A DNA stretch of 28,936 nucleotides from UBA8524 sp964215915 (GCA_964215915.1 CAXPEB010000076.1:1-28936), one strand, 5' to 3'. Shown: positions 14,356-23,739, numbered from the stretch's first letter. Made by a program: numbers and translations. Notes: generated by a model not told the origin, from the sequence alone.

Positions 14356-15402
14356 TCAATTAAAACGGTTGCTCAGTAGGTAAGCAAAGCGTTTGGTGGA
14401 TTCAAAATTATTCAGGAAAATCCGGGTCAGGGCGGTTAGAGGAAGGCTAAGCACCATTCCGGCAATGCCCCAGTAGAAGCCCCCTACAATCAATGCCACA
14501 ATAGCAATCAGAGGATTGATGCTCACCTTGTCGCCCACAATCTTGGGGGTGATATAATTGCCCTCTATCGTTTGTACCACCTGGTACATCACCACCACGG
14601 CAATCGGTCGCCAAAGTTCGTCGTAATTCAGCAAAGCATAAAGGAATGGCAAGGTTCCTCCCAGTGTGGTCCCGATATAGGGAATGATGGTTAGGAAGGC
14701 AGCAAAAAAACCGAACAGGAAAGCGTGGTCGATCCCGATCAGGAAAAGGCCCAGGGTATTGATGGTACCCAGGATCATAATGGCGATGAGTAATCCCCCG
14801 AAATAGCTTTGGGTAACCTGCTGAAACTGATAGAGCATCTCACGGATCTCTTCTTTTCGCTTGCCATTGAACCAGGAAAGAATGAACTCCTTGAAAGCCG
14901 AACGGTATAGCAGGAAGAGGAAAACATACACCGCCACCATACCGGCATAAGCCAGAAATGCCGTAGATGAAGCCAGGGTGTTACCCAGCATGGAGCTCGC
15001 TTCTTTCAATAGTCCGCTTCCCCCCTCTTTGAGTATGGATTCCACATTATTTTTCAGGAAAGGAACTTCCGCGAGCAGATCAAGAGCGGCTTCCAGGGTT
15101 TCGTATATCTTGGCTTTGAAATTCTCCAGGTCGGCAAACAGGTTCAGGAACTGAGAAGAGAACAACCACATAATTCCGCTGAGAACCAGCACCACGCTCA
15201 ACATGCTGCAGAGAATAGCCAGTATCCGGTGAAATTTCCACCGCTCGAACAAACGACATAGCGGATACAGCAGAAAGGAGAAAACTACTCCGAATACAAT
15301 GGGCACAATTACGGCTTTCCCGATATAAAACAGGAACCCGAGGGCAATGAATATGATCAGGAAATAAGCCGTATTGGCCAATCTGGGGTTGAGCTGCTGC
15401 AT
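14356..15402 (-). CDS. AI-2E-family (PerM/YdiK-like) membrane transporter
   Basis: 348 residues from ATG 15402; the ATG at 15432 would overlap the response regulator gene by 17 nt. It has the family layout: two to three N-terminal membrane segments (PRLANTAYFLIIFIALGFLF), a central polar region (about 95-145), then a cluster of helices with FLTIIPYIGTTLGGTLPFLY and GNYITPKIVGDKVSINPL, the conserved PerM/AI-2E exporter motifs. Some family members export autoinducer-2, others act as sodium or lithium/proton antiporters; the role here is open. It is the last gene of the exporter/two-component operon, 13 nt after the response regulator. Confidence 0.9.
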   Translation of the reverse strand: MQQLNPRLANTAYFLIIFIALGFLFYIGKAVIVPIVFGVVFSFLLYPLCRLFERWKFHRILAILCSMLSVVLVLSGIMWLFSSQFLNLFADLENFKAKIYETLEAALDLLAEVPFLKNNVESILKEGGSGLLKEASSMLGNTLASSTAFLAYAGMVAVYVFLFLLYRSAFKEFILSWFNGKRKEEIREMLYQFQQVTQSYFGGLLIAIMILGTINTLGLFLIGIDHAFLFGFFAAFLTIIPYIGTTLGGTLPFLYALLNYDELWRPIAVVVMYQVVQTIEGNYITPKIVGDKVSINPLIAIVALIVGGFYWGIAGMVLSLPLTALTRIFLNNFESTKRFAYLLSNRFN

Positions 15403-15415
15403 AGCCAAAGATACA

Positions 15416-16186
15416 TCAAGCTCCCTCTTCAAACCACCTTTTGAAGGCGGAGGCTTTCTCCCGGCTCACCACAATATCCAAACCGTCGTGCCCGCTGAGG
15501 TGTACGAGTATTTTCCCGGTATAATGCGATTTGTAATCGCGGATTTTATCTATATGGATGATGTACTGCCTGTTAGCCCGAAAGAAAATAGCCGGATCCA
15601 GCAGGTCTTCCAACTCATCCAGGGTGTGGTAATCGGTGATCAGTTTCTGCCCGTCGCTTCCCAGCAAAAAAATGATCTCATCCTTCATGAAGCCCGCCAC
15701 CCGCTCAGCAGCTACCGGCACTACAGCTTGCCCCAAATGGGCGGTAAACCGACTCTTGTATTTTTTACCCACCTTCAGGTCCTGCAGCAGGTGTTGAAAC
15801 TGATCTTTCAGCAAGTCGCCGCTGATGCGGGTATGGAATTGCCTGAATTTGTTGATGGCCTTCACCAGATCCTCCTGCCGTATGGGTTTTAGCAGGTAAT
15901 CGATGCTGTTCAGACGAAACGCGCGTATGGCATATTCGTCATAGGCCGTAGTAAAGATGATCGGACAGTTCAGTTCCTTCCCTTCGAATATCTCAAAGCT
16001 TACCCCGTCGGACAGCTGAATATCGCTGAAGATCAAATCAGGCAGGGTATGCTGGCTGAGCCAGGCTTTCCCTTCTTCCACCCCGGTGATAACCGCCAGT
16101 ATCTCCGCCCCTTCCAGTTCCGCCATCACCTGCCTTTTCAGCTCTTCGGCCACCAGTAACTCATCTTCTATTATCAGTACTTTCAT
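15416..16186 (-). CDS. LytTR-type response regulator
   Basis: 256 residues. A receiver domain (1 to about 115) has acidic residues E7/D8, phospho-acceptor D55 in LIFSDIQLSDG, Thr-Thr at 79-80 and Lys at about 100 (DYLLKPI). The C-terminal LytTR DNA-binding domain (about 150-256) has FFRANRQYIIHIDKI and ends with a short basic tail. LytTR proteins bind pairs of short direct repeats in target promoters. It lies 3 nt after its LytS-type kinase, and the pair sits inside the ABC exporter operon. The likely target is that operon's own promoter upstream of 20237, though no direct-repeat site could be picked out with confidence. Confidence 0.94.
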   Translation of the reverse strand: MKVLIIEDELLVAEELKRQVMAELEGAEILAVITGVEEGKAWLSQHTLPDLIFSDIQLSDGVSFEIFEGKELNCPIIFTTAYDEYAIRAFRLNSIDYLLKPIRQEDLVKAINKFRQFHTRISGDLLKDQFQHLLQDLKVGKKYKSRFTAHLGQAVVPVAAERVAGFMKDEIIFLLGSDGQKLITDYHTLDELEDLLDPAIFFRANRQYIIHIDKIRDYKSHYTGKILVHLSGHDGLDIVVSREKASAFKRWFEEGA

Positions 16187-16189
16187 CGT

Positions 16190-17200
16190 TTAGTCTATCA
16201 ACGGTATCCGGATACGGAATTCTCCCTCATCCTCTTCCCAACTCACTTCCTTGTACACCAGGTAATGATACAGCTTTTTCAGGTTTTCCAGACCCAACCC
16301 GTTGCTGCCGTCCACCCTTCTTTTTTTCTGCAGGTTATTGCTCATTACCAGGAAATCGCCTTCCAGTCTGAGACAGACTTTGAGCGGTTTCTGGGTATTG
16401 ATGACGTTGTGTTTGAGGGCATTTTCCAACAATATCTGAAGGGTAACCGGTACAATGCCTTTTTCCTTTTTGTCTTCCGGCACCTCACAACGGAACTCAA
16501 ACGCTTCTCCGAAACGCGTTTCCATCAGAAACAGGTACTCCCGGATAAACTCAAGTTCCTCATTCAGGGAAACCAGATCCTTATCCTTGTGTTTCAGCAC
16601 ATAGCGGTATACGCGGCTCATATTCTGCAGGAAACGCGAAGCCAGTTCCGGATCGGTTTTGATGAGGCTGTCGAGTGAGCTGAGTGCATTGAACAGGAAA
16701 TGCGGGTTGAGTTGGTTTTTCAGATTATCAAACTGCACCTGTGCCTTTTCCTTTTCCAGGCGCTGGTTCTTGGCAATACTCTGTTTCCATACCCCTATAT
16801 ATTCCCGGATAAAAAAGAAAGCGTTGAGGCAGGCGGAAAAGAAGAAATCGATTACAAAAATGGCCGCCCGGAAGGCCCAGTTAAATTCAAGAGGGAAATA
16901 ATCCCCAACCAGGTAAATTCCCAGTCCGCGCAGTATATACACAAACAGGGTTCCTATCCCGATCTGCACGATCACCCTTGGGATGAGGGCCTCCTGGATC
17001 GGATACCGTTTGGAAAGAATGCGGTTGATGAAGCGGAAGAATTCCCAGGTTCCCAAACCCACCACAATGGACACCACCAGCAGGATCAGGTTAAGCTGCC
17101 CGGTCATCTTGTCAAAATAGATGGCCCGGCCAAAATAACCGGTTACACACATGCTGAGGATTACCAGGTGTACCTGGTACCGTTTGGGAATGCGTTTCAT
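16190..17200 (-). CDS. LytS-type sensor histidine kinase
   Basis: 336 residues. Four hydrophobic segments occupy the first ~130 residues, with almost no periplasmic domain, followed by a short coiled coil and the His_kinase (PF06580-like) region FDNLKNQLNPHFLFNALSSL with phospho-acceptor H167. The ATPase lobe has LLENALKHNVI (N box) and GSNGLGLENLKKLY (G2). The lack of an extracytoplasmic sensor domain suggests detection within the membrane or through the neighbouring exporter. Its ATG overlaps the stop of the ABC ATPase gene (ATGA), a physical link that argues for stoichiometric production with the transporter. Confidence 0.92.
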   Translation of the reverse strand: MKRIPKRYQVHLVILSMCVTGYFGRAIYFDKMTGQLNLILLVVSIVVGLGTWEFFRFINRILSKRYPIQEALIPRVIVQIGIGTLFVYILRGLGIYLVGDYFPLEFNWAFRAAIFVIDFFFSACLNAFFFIREYIGVWKQSIAKNQRLEKEKAQVQFDNLKNQLNPHFLFNALSSLDSLIKTDPELASRFLQNMSRVYRYVLKHKDKDLVSLNEELEFIREYLFLMETRFGEAFEFRCEVPEDKKEKGIVPVTLQILLENALKHNVINTQKPLKVCLRLEGDFLVMSNNLQKKRRVDGSNGLGLENLKKLYHYLVYKEVSWEEDEGEFRIRIPLID

Positions 17201-17874
17201 ACTCCGTTGACGATTCTTCCGTCGCTCATTTCGATGATCCGGTCGCTGTTGGCAGCAAAATCGGTATCATGCGTAACAGCGATAATGGTCTGTCCCATCG
17301 ACGCAAGTTCGCGGAATATTCCGAATACCACATCGGTATTCGCCTTATCCAGGTTCCCGGTAGGCTCATCTCCCATTATGATAGCCGGGTCATTAATCAG
17401 GGCCCGGGCAATAGCCACACGCTGTTGCTGCCCGCCCGAAAGTTTGCTGCTCTTTTTGGTGGCATGCTCGTGCATATCCAGAAGCCGGAGCTTTTCGTAC
17501 GCCCGTTCCTCAATCTCTTTGTGGGAGTACTCTCCCAACCGCATGGCCGGCAGCATGACATTATGCAGGGCGGTAAATTCCGGAAGCAGGTAGTGGAACT
17601 GGAACACAAAGCCCAGGTTTTTGTTGCGGAAAGCCGCCAGTTGATTCTGACTTTTCCCGGTGACCAGCTCCCCGTTCATCTCGATTTGCCCTTCGTAATC
17701 CGTATCCATGGTGCTGAGCAGGTACAGCAGGGTAGATTTCCCGCAACCCGATTTCCCGACGATGCTCAGAAACTCGCCCTTGTCCACCGAAAAACTGATG
17801 TCTTTCAATACCTGGAAGCGAGTCGGTTCGTTGAAGAATTTATTCAGCCCGATGGCCTTTAGTACCTCTGCCAT
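17197..17874 (-). CDS. ABC transporter ATPase (MacB/LolD type)
   Basis: 225 residues. Walker A is GKSGCGKST (about 40-48), the Q-loop is in GFVFQFHYLL, the signature is KLSGGQQQRVAIARAL, Walker B is IIMGDEPTGNLD and the H-switch is VTHD. The closing subfamily traits (TGNLD, short length) place it with LolD/MacB/FtsE ATPases that drive FtsX-like permeases. These act on periplasmic substrates mechanically rather than moving them through the membrane core. It sits 3 nt after the permease gene and 4-nt-overlaps the LytS-type kinase gene. Confidence 0.95.
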   Translation of the reverse strand: MAEVLKAIGLNKFFNEPTRFQVLKDISFSVDKGEFLSIVGKSGCGKSTLLYLLSTMDTDYEGQIEMNGELVTGKSQNQLAAFRNKNLGFVFQFHYLLPEFTALHNVMLPAMRLGEYSHKEIEERAYEKLRLLDMHEHATKKSSKLSGGQQQRVAIARALINDPAIIMGDEPTGNLDKANTDVVFGIFRELASMGQTIIAVTHDTDFAANSDRIIEMSDGRIVNGV

Positions 17875-17877
17875 ACT

Positions 17878-19137
17878 TTATCCTCTTAATATTTCCACCG
17901 GATCGATGCGCGATGCTTTTTTCGACGGGAAGTAGCCGGCCAGCAGGGTGGTCAGTATCCCGAATACAATTCCGAAAACATAGAAGCGCGGATCAAAATT
18001 CACCGGGAAGGAGTCCACACTAAGGAACTCTCCCCCATCAAAGGGAACCTGCGAAACCAGGTAGCTCAGCGCAAACCCGATACACAAGCCGATAAAGGCT
18101 CCGATGATCCCGATAAATGCCGACTGTGAAAGGAATATTCCCACAATATCACGTCCCTGGAATCCGGTGGCTTTTAATATGGCGATGTCCTTCATTTTGT
18201 CGTACACGGTCATGTTCATGATATTGTAAATACCGAAACCGGCCACAACCAGCAAGGTTATCACCACCACTCCGGTCATGATATTCCGGATGGTAAAACT
18301 GACCAATATGGTCGCATTGGCCGTTTCCCAGTCTTCGGCCCGGTACCCGAACCGCTCCTGCCATTCCTTCGCAAGCGGCGTGGCCTGTTCCAGTTTAAAC
18401 AGTTTGACATGGATATCGGTAATGTAACGGGTATCCTCCTGGAGTATCTTCTGCACCGTTTGCAGGGAGGTGTAGCAGCGGATATTGTCTATCGCTCCTA
18501 TTCCCATCTGGAAAATGCCCACCACGCGAAGCAGCATCACCTCCCCTTTCGGTGTGGTCACGGTGACCTTGTCGCCGGTTTTCACCTGCATCTTATCGGC
18601 CAGTCCTTTGCCCATCAATACCCCGTCGTTAGAGGACATCAGGGCTTCCATACTTCCGCTTTTGATCTTGCTTTTTACCTGGTACAGCTTGTCTTCCCGC
18701 TCCATATCCACCCCTACCAAAGAACCGCTTAGCTGGGCAGGGCCGTAGTTGAAAAACACCTGGGTACTTACCTGGGGCGATACCCCGATCACCCGGGGAT
18801 CCGCTTCGATAGTCCGTGCGATGAGCAGTCCGTTCCGCAGGTTCAACGGTTCGTCTTTGGGTTTCTGATGATGGACGAGGTTCCAGTTGTTTTCTCCCGG
18901 GTTGTATTGACTGAGCAAGGTGGGACGCTCATTGGAAATATCCCGGTAAATGCGGATATGCGGGGTACTGGTGAGCTGGGTGTCTTCCAGCAGCTTGTTC
19001 ACACCGGTCATCACTGAGATCATCAGGATGAACATGGCAATCCCGAAGGTTACTCCCAGCGAAGCAATGGCTGTCTGCTTCTTCTTGGAAGTAAGGTGTG
19101 TCCGTGCAATCTGAAGATTAATCCGGTTGAACCACAT
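17878..19137 (-). CDS. ABC transporter permease (MacB/FtsX-type)
   Basis: 419 residues from ATG 19137, which overlaps the adaptor gene's stop (TGATG); longer readings to 19197 run back into that gene. Layout: one N-terminal membrane helix (IASLGVTFGIAMFILMI), a MacB-type periplasmic domain of about 200 residues (PHIRIYRDISNERPTLLS to about 265), then three C-terminal helices (VVVITLLVVAGFGIYNIMNM; VSQ region; FYVFGIVFGILTTLLAGYFP) and the ending KKASRIDPVEILRG. This is the classical four-helix mechanotransmission permease. With its adaptor it would export a molecule or peptide from the periplasm. Confidence 0.93.
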   Translation of the reverse strand: MWFNRINLQIARTHLTSKKKQTAIASLGVTFGIAMFILMISVMTGVNKLLEDTQLTSTPHIRIYRDISNERPTLLSQYNPGENNWNLVHHQKPKDEPLNLRNGLLIARTIEADPRVIGVSPQVSTQVFFNYGPAQLSGSLVGVDMEREDKLYQVKSKIKSGSMEALMSSNDGVLMGKGLADKMQVKTGDKVTVTTPKGEVMLLRVVGIFQMGIGAIDNIRCYTSLQTVQKILQEDTRYITDIHVKLFKLEQATPLAKEWQERFGYRAEDWETANATILVSFTIRNIMTGVVVITLLVVAGFGIYNIMNMTVYDKMKDIAILKATGFQGRDIVGIFLSQSAFIGIIGAFIGLCIGFALSYLVSQVPFDGGEFLSVDSFPVNFDPRFYVFGIVFGILTTLLAGYFPSKKASRIDPVEILRG

Positions 19138-20237
19138 CAGCGTTTGATCAATTCGGTTGAGGCATCGAGGCCTTCCCTGATTTCCACGAAATCCCAATCC
19201 ATGGTGCCGGTTTCCACTTTGATTTTTACGGCCTCACCATTTTGTTTCACCATTACCGAATCTCCGCTAAGCAGCAGCGATCGCGGGATGCAAAGCACCT
19301 GGGAGCGGTGACCGATCACGATATTGGCTTCCAGGGTCAGGCCATACAGGGAAGGCGGCCGCTTCCCGGTAAATGCGGCATCCACCCGGAAACTCTGGTC
19401 TACTTTATTCAGGCGGGGATAGATACGGGTAATCCGGCCCTTATATACTTCCTGCTGATCGATATCAAAACGGATAAGGACCTCCTGACCGGGTTTTACG
19501 CGGCTGATATCCAGCTCATCCACGTTGAGCCGAACTTCCATAGAATCATACGATCCCAGAATAGCCAGCAACTCTCCGGGATGCACGGCCTCTCCTTCTT
19601 CCTTAAACAACTCGTATACCCGGCCCCGAATCCGGCTGAGGGGAACATGCTCGTCATAGGCATCCAGCAAAGCCTCATAATTGGATTGTGCCTGAGCCAG
19701 TTCCACCTGAACCTGGTCGGAGGTCCGGCGGTAATTTTCCCTGCGCGATTGCAGTTCATTGCGACTGGCTTCAAAACCGAGCTGAAATTGCTCGAATGTT
19801 TTTTTATCGATAGCCTCCTTATCAAACAGGTCTTTGTAGCGGGTATAATTGAGCGAGTCCAGCCGGTATTTTTCTTCTGCCGTTTTCAGGGCTGCCCTGA
19901 GCTCACTCAACAGCGGCGAACTGCTTCCTGCATTGCTCCTGGCCAGTTCCAGGGCCTTTTTGGCTGCTTCCAGACGGCTAAGATCCACGCCCCGGTCGAG
20001 CACAAAAAGCCGGTCGCCAGGTTCCACACTGTCGCCGGATTCCACCAACCTTTCCAGCAAGGTTCCCTCCGCATTGGAGAAAAGCTTGTATTCATTCGCC
20101 GGATACAGGTTCCCCGATGCATACACCGCTTCGGTCAGGTCTCTGGTCTCAGGCCGGGTGGTTTCCTTTTTATCGCCGCAGGAAGTGCTGAGCAACACCA
20201 GGCCCAGAAGAGATAGAAAATACGTGTTTCGAATCAT
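19137..20237 (-). CDS. Periplasmic adaptor lipoprotein (HlyD/MacA-type)
   Basis: 366 residues. The signal peptide ends in lipobox LLSTSC (Cys about 20). It is followed by a half-motif of the biotinyl-lipoyl domain (GTLLERLVESGDSVEPGDRL), a long alpha-helical hairpin (about 85-190, ending LAQAQSNYEALLDAY), the second lipoyl half (GRVYELFKEEGEAVHPGELL) and a beta-barrel domain (MEVRLNVDELDISRVKPGQE). It should bridge the permease to an outer-membrane channel; no TolC-like gene is in the window. It leads the six-gene operon. Upstream only an off-consensus CACCTTTG box (20256-20263) is visible; the 199-nt gap to the next gene may contain the LytTR site. Confidence 0.92.
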   Translation of the reverse strand: MIRNTYFLSLLGLVLLSTSCGDKKETTRPETRDLTEAVYASGNLYPANEYKLFSNAEGTLLERLVESGDSVEPGDRLFVLDRGVDLSRLEAAKKALELARSNAGSSSPLLSELRAALKTAEEKYRLDSLNYTRYKDLFDKEAIDKKTFEQFQLGFEASRNELQSRRENYRRTSDQVQVELAQAQSNYEALLDAYDEHVPLSRIRGRVYELFKEEGEAVHPGELLAILGSYDSMEVRLNVDELDISRVKPGQEVLIRFDIDQQEVYKGRITRIYPRLNKVDQSFRVDAAFTGKRPPSLYGLTLEANIVIGHRSQVLCIPRSLLLSGDSVMVKQNGEAVKIKVETGTMDWDFVEIREGLDASTELIKR

Positions 20238-20436
20238 TCCGAATCAATTACGTTACAAAGGTGACGGCTTCGATACAAAAGAGAAAACAGCATGCTGCGA
20301 AACAGGAGAAAAGTACGTTGAAACGGGAAATGGCGCCTTAACCCTGTATGAGAATGGTTCCGGACTTCGGATCAAACGGTGCCGGAATAATTCTACCCAA
20401 TAAGAACAGATCTTTCTTTGCCGTTTGGCTATTTTC

Positions 20437-22473
20437 CTATAATGGAAGTTCAATGATAAAGCTGCTGCCTCCTCGGGGATTTTCTTCGAAATAGATCCGT
20501 CCGGCATGGGCTTCCACAATTTGCCGGCAAATGGCCAGTCCAAGGCCGTACGAAGGTTCTCCGTCCGTTCCCGTTCGCCCGATCCCTTCCTTGGTTTCAA
20601 ACAGGTTCCCGCGTAGCTCTATGGGTACCCCTATCCCATCATCTTCCACACGAACTTCGGCCACCTCTTTTTTCTGGCGCAGAAATACCCGTATCTCCGC
20701 CGATTCATGGCTGAATTTAATCGCATTGGAGATCAGGTTATTCAATACCCTCCAGATCTGGTCACGGTCTATCCTGGCCCGTACCTTTTGAAGGCTGCTG
20801 GTGAAACGGATATTTTTGCGGCTGGCATCCTGTTTATGGATGCGGATGGAAGACTCAATCACCTGATCAAGCGGAGTCATACTTGGGTGCAGGTTTCGTT
20901 TGACACTTTCACTGGACAGAATTTCCTGGATGAGGTTCAGGGCCTTTTGCCCCGATTCTTCCACCATATTCACTACCTCGTCCACCTCAGGTCGGGCAGG
21001 CGGATCAAGTCGTAACAGGTAAATCGCTCCGAGGATACCGGCAATAGGGTTCCGCAGGTCATGGGCCACGATACGGGTGAGGCGTTTGTTTTCCTCATGA
21101 CTTTCCTGCAGGGCATTGAGACTTTCCTGCAAACGCTGGTTGCTGTGCTGCACTTCCTGGTTCAGCTGACTTAGTTCCCGGATATGTTCGCGGTTATTCC
21201 GTGATCTTCCCCAGATCACCAGCAACAGAATGATAAACAAACCAGCCGCTATGGCGATGAGGGCAATCACCCGATCCTTTTCCAGGTCGCTTTCCCGCAG
21301 CCTGTTAAGCTCATCATAACGGGCCTCTTCATCAAAGCGTTCCCTGAGCGACAAGGCGGCATTGACCTGGTTACTACCCGACTCCTCATGACGAATGGAA
21401 TCCGCATGCCGGTAAGCCACCAGTGCTTTCTCGTATTCGCCGTTATGCGTGAGGTATTCGGAATAGAGGGAATAAAGCCGCATACTTGCCAGCGAATTGC
21501 GCTGTATGAGCGGGTTTTTCAGCAGGCGGTTCAGTATCTGTCCGGCTGAATCCGGTCGGCTCGTATTCAGGTACAGGTGTGCCAGTTTGATCTCCGTGAT
21601 CCGGGCATCCATGTATTCTCCGCCTTTTACGGAATTCAGGGCAATGCTGTTCAGCAGATCCTCTTCCGCTCCGGCATAATCCCCGGCCAATGCCCGGGCA
21701 CCGCCCCGGTTTCCTTTGATGATACCGATGGCTCGGCGATCCAATGCGGTGTCTGTTGTTTCAAACGGCGTGGATTCAATAAAAGCCAGCGCACTATCAT
21801 AATAAAGGATAGCGGTATCGGGGTATCCCATCCGCTCATAACAAATCCCGATATTATCCAGGTTACCCTGCGTTCGCACGTACCACTCTGCGCCTATTTC
21901 CTCACAGCCATCCAGGACTTCCAGGGCACGTTTGTAAAAGGGTAATGCTCCTTTATAGTCTTCCTGCCGGAACTGCATATTGGCCATGGCCTGGTAATAG
22001 ATAAAATCCGTACACCTTTTACCGGTGGTATCCAACCAGCGACTGCCCCGGTAAAACTGATGGAAGGCCTCGTCAGTATAGCCTTGTTCCAGGTACCATT
22101 TCCCCCGTACTACCGAGATCCACACCAACTTACTACGGCCCGATTCAAGGGAAGGGTCCGCCAGTTCCTGCATCTGATCCAGGATTTTGAGCACCTGAAT
22201 GTCTTTGGGGTATTCTGCAAATTGCAGATCCAGACGGGTTTTTAGTATCAGGTACCGCTCTTCGGTATTAAGATCGGGGAGGTTTTCCAGGGAATCCAGA
22301 CCGGCATGAACTTGTTCGAACTGTTTATTGAAGGTTTGGAGCTGTAGTTCTGCCAGGCGGCTTTGCAGGAAATCCCTGGCAAGCGGTTCTTCCCGGGTAC
22401 CCGGATTACAGGACAATAACAGTATCAGCGATAGTACCGGAACCGGTCTTGTTACGCGTACTATCCAGGACAT
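20437..22473 (-). CDS. TPR-domain membrane histidine kinase with lipobox
   Basis: 678 residues from ATG 22473, chosen because it gives a compact signal peptide; an ATG at 22503 is the alternative. The first 22 residues end in LILLLSC, a plausible lipobox. Then come about 370 periplasmic residues of TPR-like repeats (YTDEAFHQFYRGSRWLD, DYKGALPFYKRALEVLD, YPDTAILYYDSALAFIE, GEYEKALVAYRHADSI), one membrane helix (about 402-421), a coiled coil, HisKA with His at about 471 (IVAHDLRNPIAGI) and HATPase_c (NLISNAIKFS; DDGIGVPIE; GLGLAICRQIV). It should read a periplasmic protein-protein cue. No cognate regulator is adjacent. Confidence 0.88.
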   Translation of the reverse strand: MSWIVRVTRPVPVLSLILLLSCNPGTREEPLARDFLQSRLAELQLQTFNKQFEQVHAGLDSLENLPDLNTEERYLILKTRLDLQFAEYPKDIQVLKILDQMQELADPSLESGRSKLVWISVVRGKWYLEQGYTDEAFHQFYRGSRWLDTTGKRCTDFIYYQAMANMQFRQEDYKGALPFYKRALEVLDGCEEIGAEWYVRTQGNLDNIGICYERMGYPDTAILYYDSALAFIESTPFETTDTALDRRAIGIIKGNRGGARALAGDYAGAEEDLLNSIALNSVKGGEYMDARITEIKLAHLYLNTSRPDSAGQILNRLLKNPLIQRNSLASMRLYSLYSEYLTHNGEYEKALVAYRHADSIRHEESGSNQVNAALSLRERFDEEARYDELNRLRESDLEKDRVIALIAIAAGLFIILLLVIWGRSRNNREHIRELSQLNQEVQHSNQRLQESLNALQESHEENKRLTRIVAHDLRNPIAGILGAIYLLRLDPPARPEVDEVVNMVEESGQKALNLIQEILSSESVKRNLHPSMTPLDQVIESSIRIHKQDASRKNIRFTSSLQKVRARIDRDQIWRVLNNLISNAIKFSHESAEIRVFLRQKKEVAEVRVEDDGIGVPIELRGNLFETKEGIGRTGTDGEPSYGLGLAICRQIVEAHAGRIYFEENPRGGSSFIIELPL

Positions 22474-22653
22474 TATCGGCTTTCTGGAATGGATGAGGCT
22501 CATTGATCCACTGCCCAATTCCCTATTCCATCAATCTCTTCCCTTCTGCGTTTTTGGGCCGCGCGATATTAGTGGAAATAAGACACTTATCCAGTCACTA
22601 CAGGCATCTTCGTTCGATTTGAGAGATTATTAATATTAACTCCTGAATTATCG

Positions 22654-23703
22654 TTAATAATCGGGGTTGCGGAGGTCAACATCCAGGTCAAATTCGAGTT
22701 CGGCAGCTTCCCGGGCATCTACCGGTTGAAACCAACCAATGATCTGTTCGTAGCGGGGTGGGATACAAAATTTCCCATCCAAACCGATCACTCCCCAGAG
22801 TCCATTGAACTGTACCACGGCTTTGCCGTAGGAAAACGGGTATACCCGGCTAAAGATACAGGGGATAACTACTTCCCCCTGTCTATTGATGTACCCCCAT
22901 TTTTCGCCAAGCTGAACGGCCGCCAGTCCCTGGCTGAAGCTCTTGCTTTGCTGGAACTTGGCCGGGTAAAGCACCTTCCTAAAGGTATCGATCAGTCCCC
23001 ATTTACCCTCCTGGTAAAAGAAATATACGTCACCCGAACGCAGGCTCAGGTTATTGTATTCCGGAGGAATCAACCAGGAAGAGTCTCTGCGCATGATTCC
23101 CAGCTTGCCATTGGAAAAATGCCTGAAATAAAAGCTGGGAGTCAGGTTGGGTTCTACCCTTTTCCCTTTTTTATCGATATAGAACATATCCTCTCCGTCA
23201 TCCACCAGCGCAATGCCCTGGCTGAATGGAGAAGCATAAACAAACATGGGTGGAATGGCCCAGCTACCGGTAGAATCGATGAATCCGACATTTCCTTCCA
23301 GTTTGCTGGCTCCGGCAAGGCCCTCCTGGAAAAACTCCACCTCCAGGTACTGCGGTTCAATGCGGGTTTTTCCATCGATGGAAATGAAACCCCAGTAATT
23401 CCCGTCATAAACCGGAATCTTCCCTTCTTCCTCGAAATAGAGCTCCTTCCATAAAGGCGGAGAGATAAGACGCCCTTCCGCACTCAGTATTCCCCACTTG
23501 CCGTTTACGTAATACCCCACCGAACGGTGGTAAAAAGCCGACATGGAATCGTATTTCGGTTCGAGGTACCATTTGCCGCTGCTGTCCAGTAACCCGTACT
23601 TCCCGTTCAGCTTGGCGCTCACCAATACCTGGGAGCTGACCGACCCTGAGAACAGGAGACCAAGAAAGAAGAAAAGACAGCCTATTAACCGGAATTCCCG
23701 CAT
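22654..23703 (-). CDS. Secreted WG-repeat protein
   Basis: 349 residues from ATG 23703. A cleavable signal peptide (LIGCLFFFLGLLFSGSVSSQ) is followed by about nine WG-type repeats: units of ~35 residues with a core like GKWGLID-x-x-G-x-x-x-x-P, such as GKYGLLDSSGKW, GKWGILSAEGRLI, GNVGFIDSTGSWAIPP and KWGYINRQGEVVIP. The protein is nearly all repeat. WG repeats form beta-rich modules of unknown general function, often in secreted or surface proteins, and likely bind other proteins. It has its own promoter 36 nt downstream of the T9SS cargo gene. A gap of about 180 nt follows before the TPR kinase. Confidence 0.88.
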   Translation of the reverse strand: MREFRLIGCLFFFLGLLFSGSVSSQVLVSAKLNGKYGLLDSSGKWYLEPKYDSMSAFYHRSVGYYVNGKWGILSAEGRLISPPLWKELYFEEEGKIPVYDGNYWGFISIDGKTRIEPQYLEVEFFQEGLAGASKLEGNVGFIDSTGSWAIPPMFVYASPFSQGIALVDDGEDMFYIDKKGKRVEPNLTPSFYFRHFSNGKLGIMRRDSSWLIPPEYNNLSLRSGDVYFFYQEGKWGLIDTFRKVLYPAKFQQSKSFSQGLAAVQLGEKWGYINRQGEVVIPCIFSRVYPFSYGKAVVQFNGLWGVIGLDGKFCIPPRYEQIIGWFQPVDAREAAELEFDLDVDLRNPDY

Positions 23704-23707
23704 CCCG

Positions 23708-23738
23708 CAAAACAAGGAATTATCTATCCATACTCAAA
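23708..23738 (-). promoter_or_regulatory. Promoter of the WG-repeat gene
   Basis: The minus strand has TTTG (23735-23738), exactly 19 nt, then TTGTTTTG (23708-23715), a one-mismatch -7 box, ending 4 nt before the ATG. It is one of only two promoters here with both elements at canonical spacing. Confidence 0.6.
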
Positions 23739-23739
23739 G

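Noticed and set aside
19242..20216. A 324-codon plus-strand open frame opposite the adaptor gene
   Set aside because: It is antisense to a well-supported adaptor lipoprotein and shows no domain pattern.
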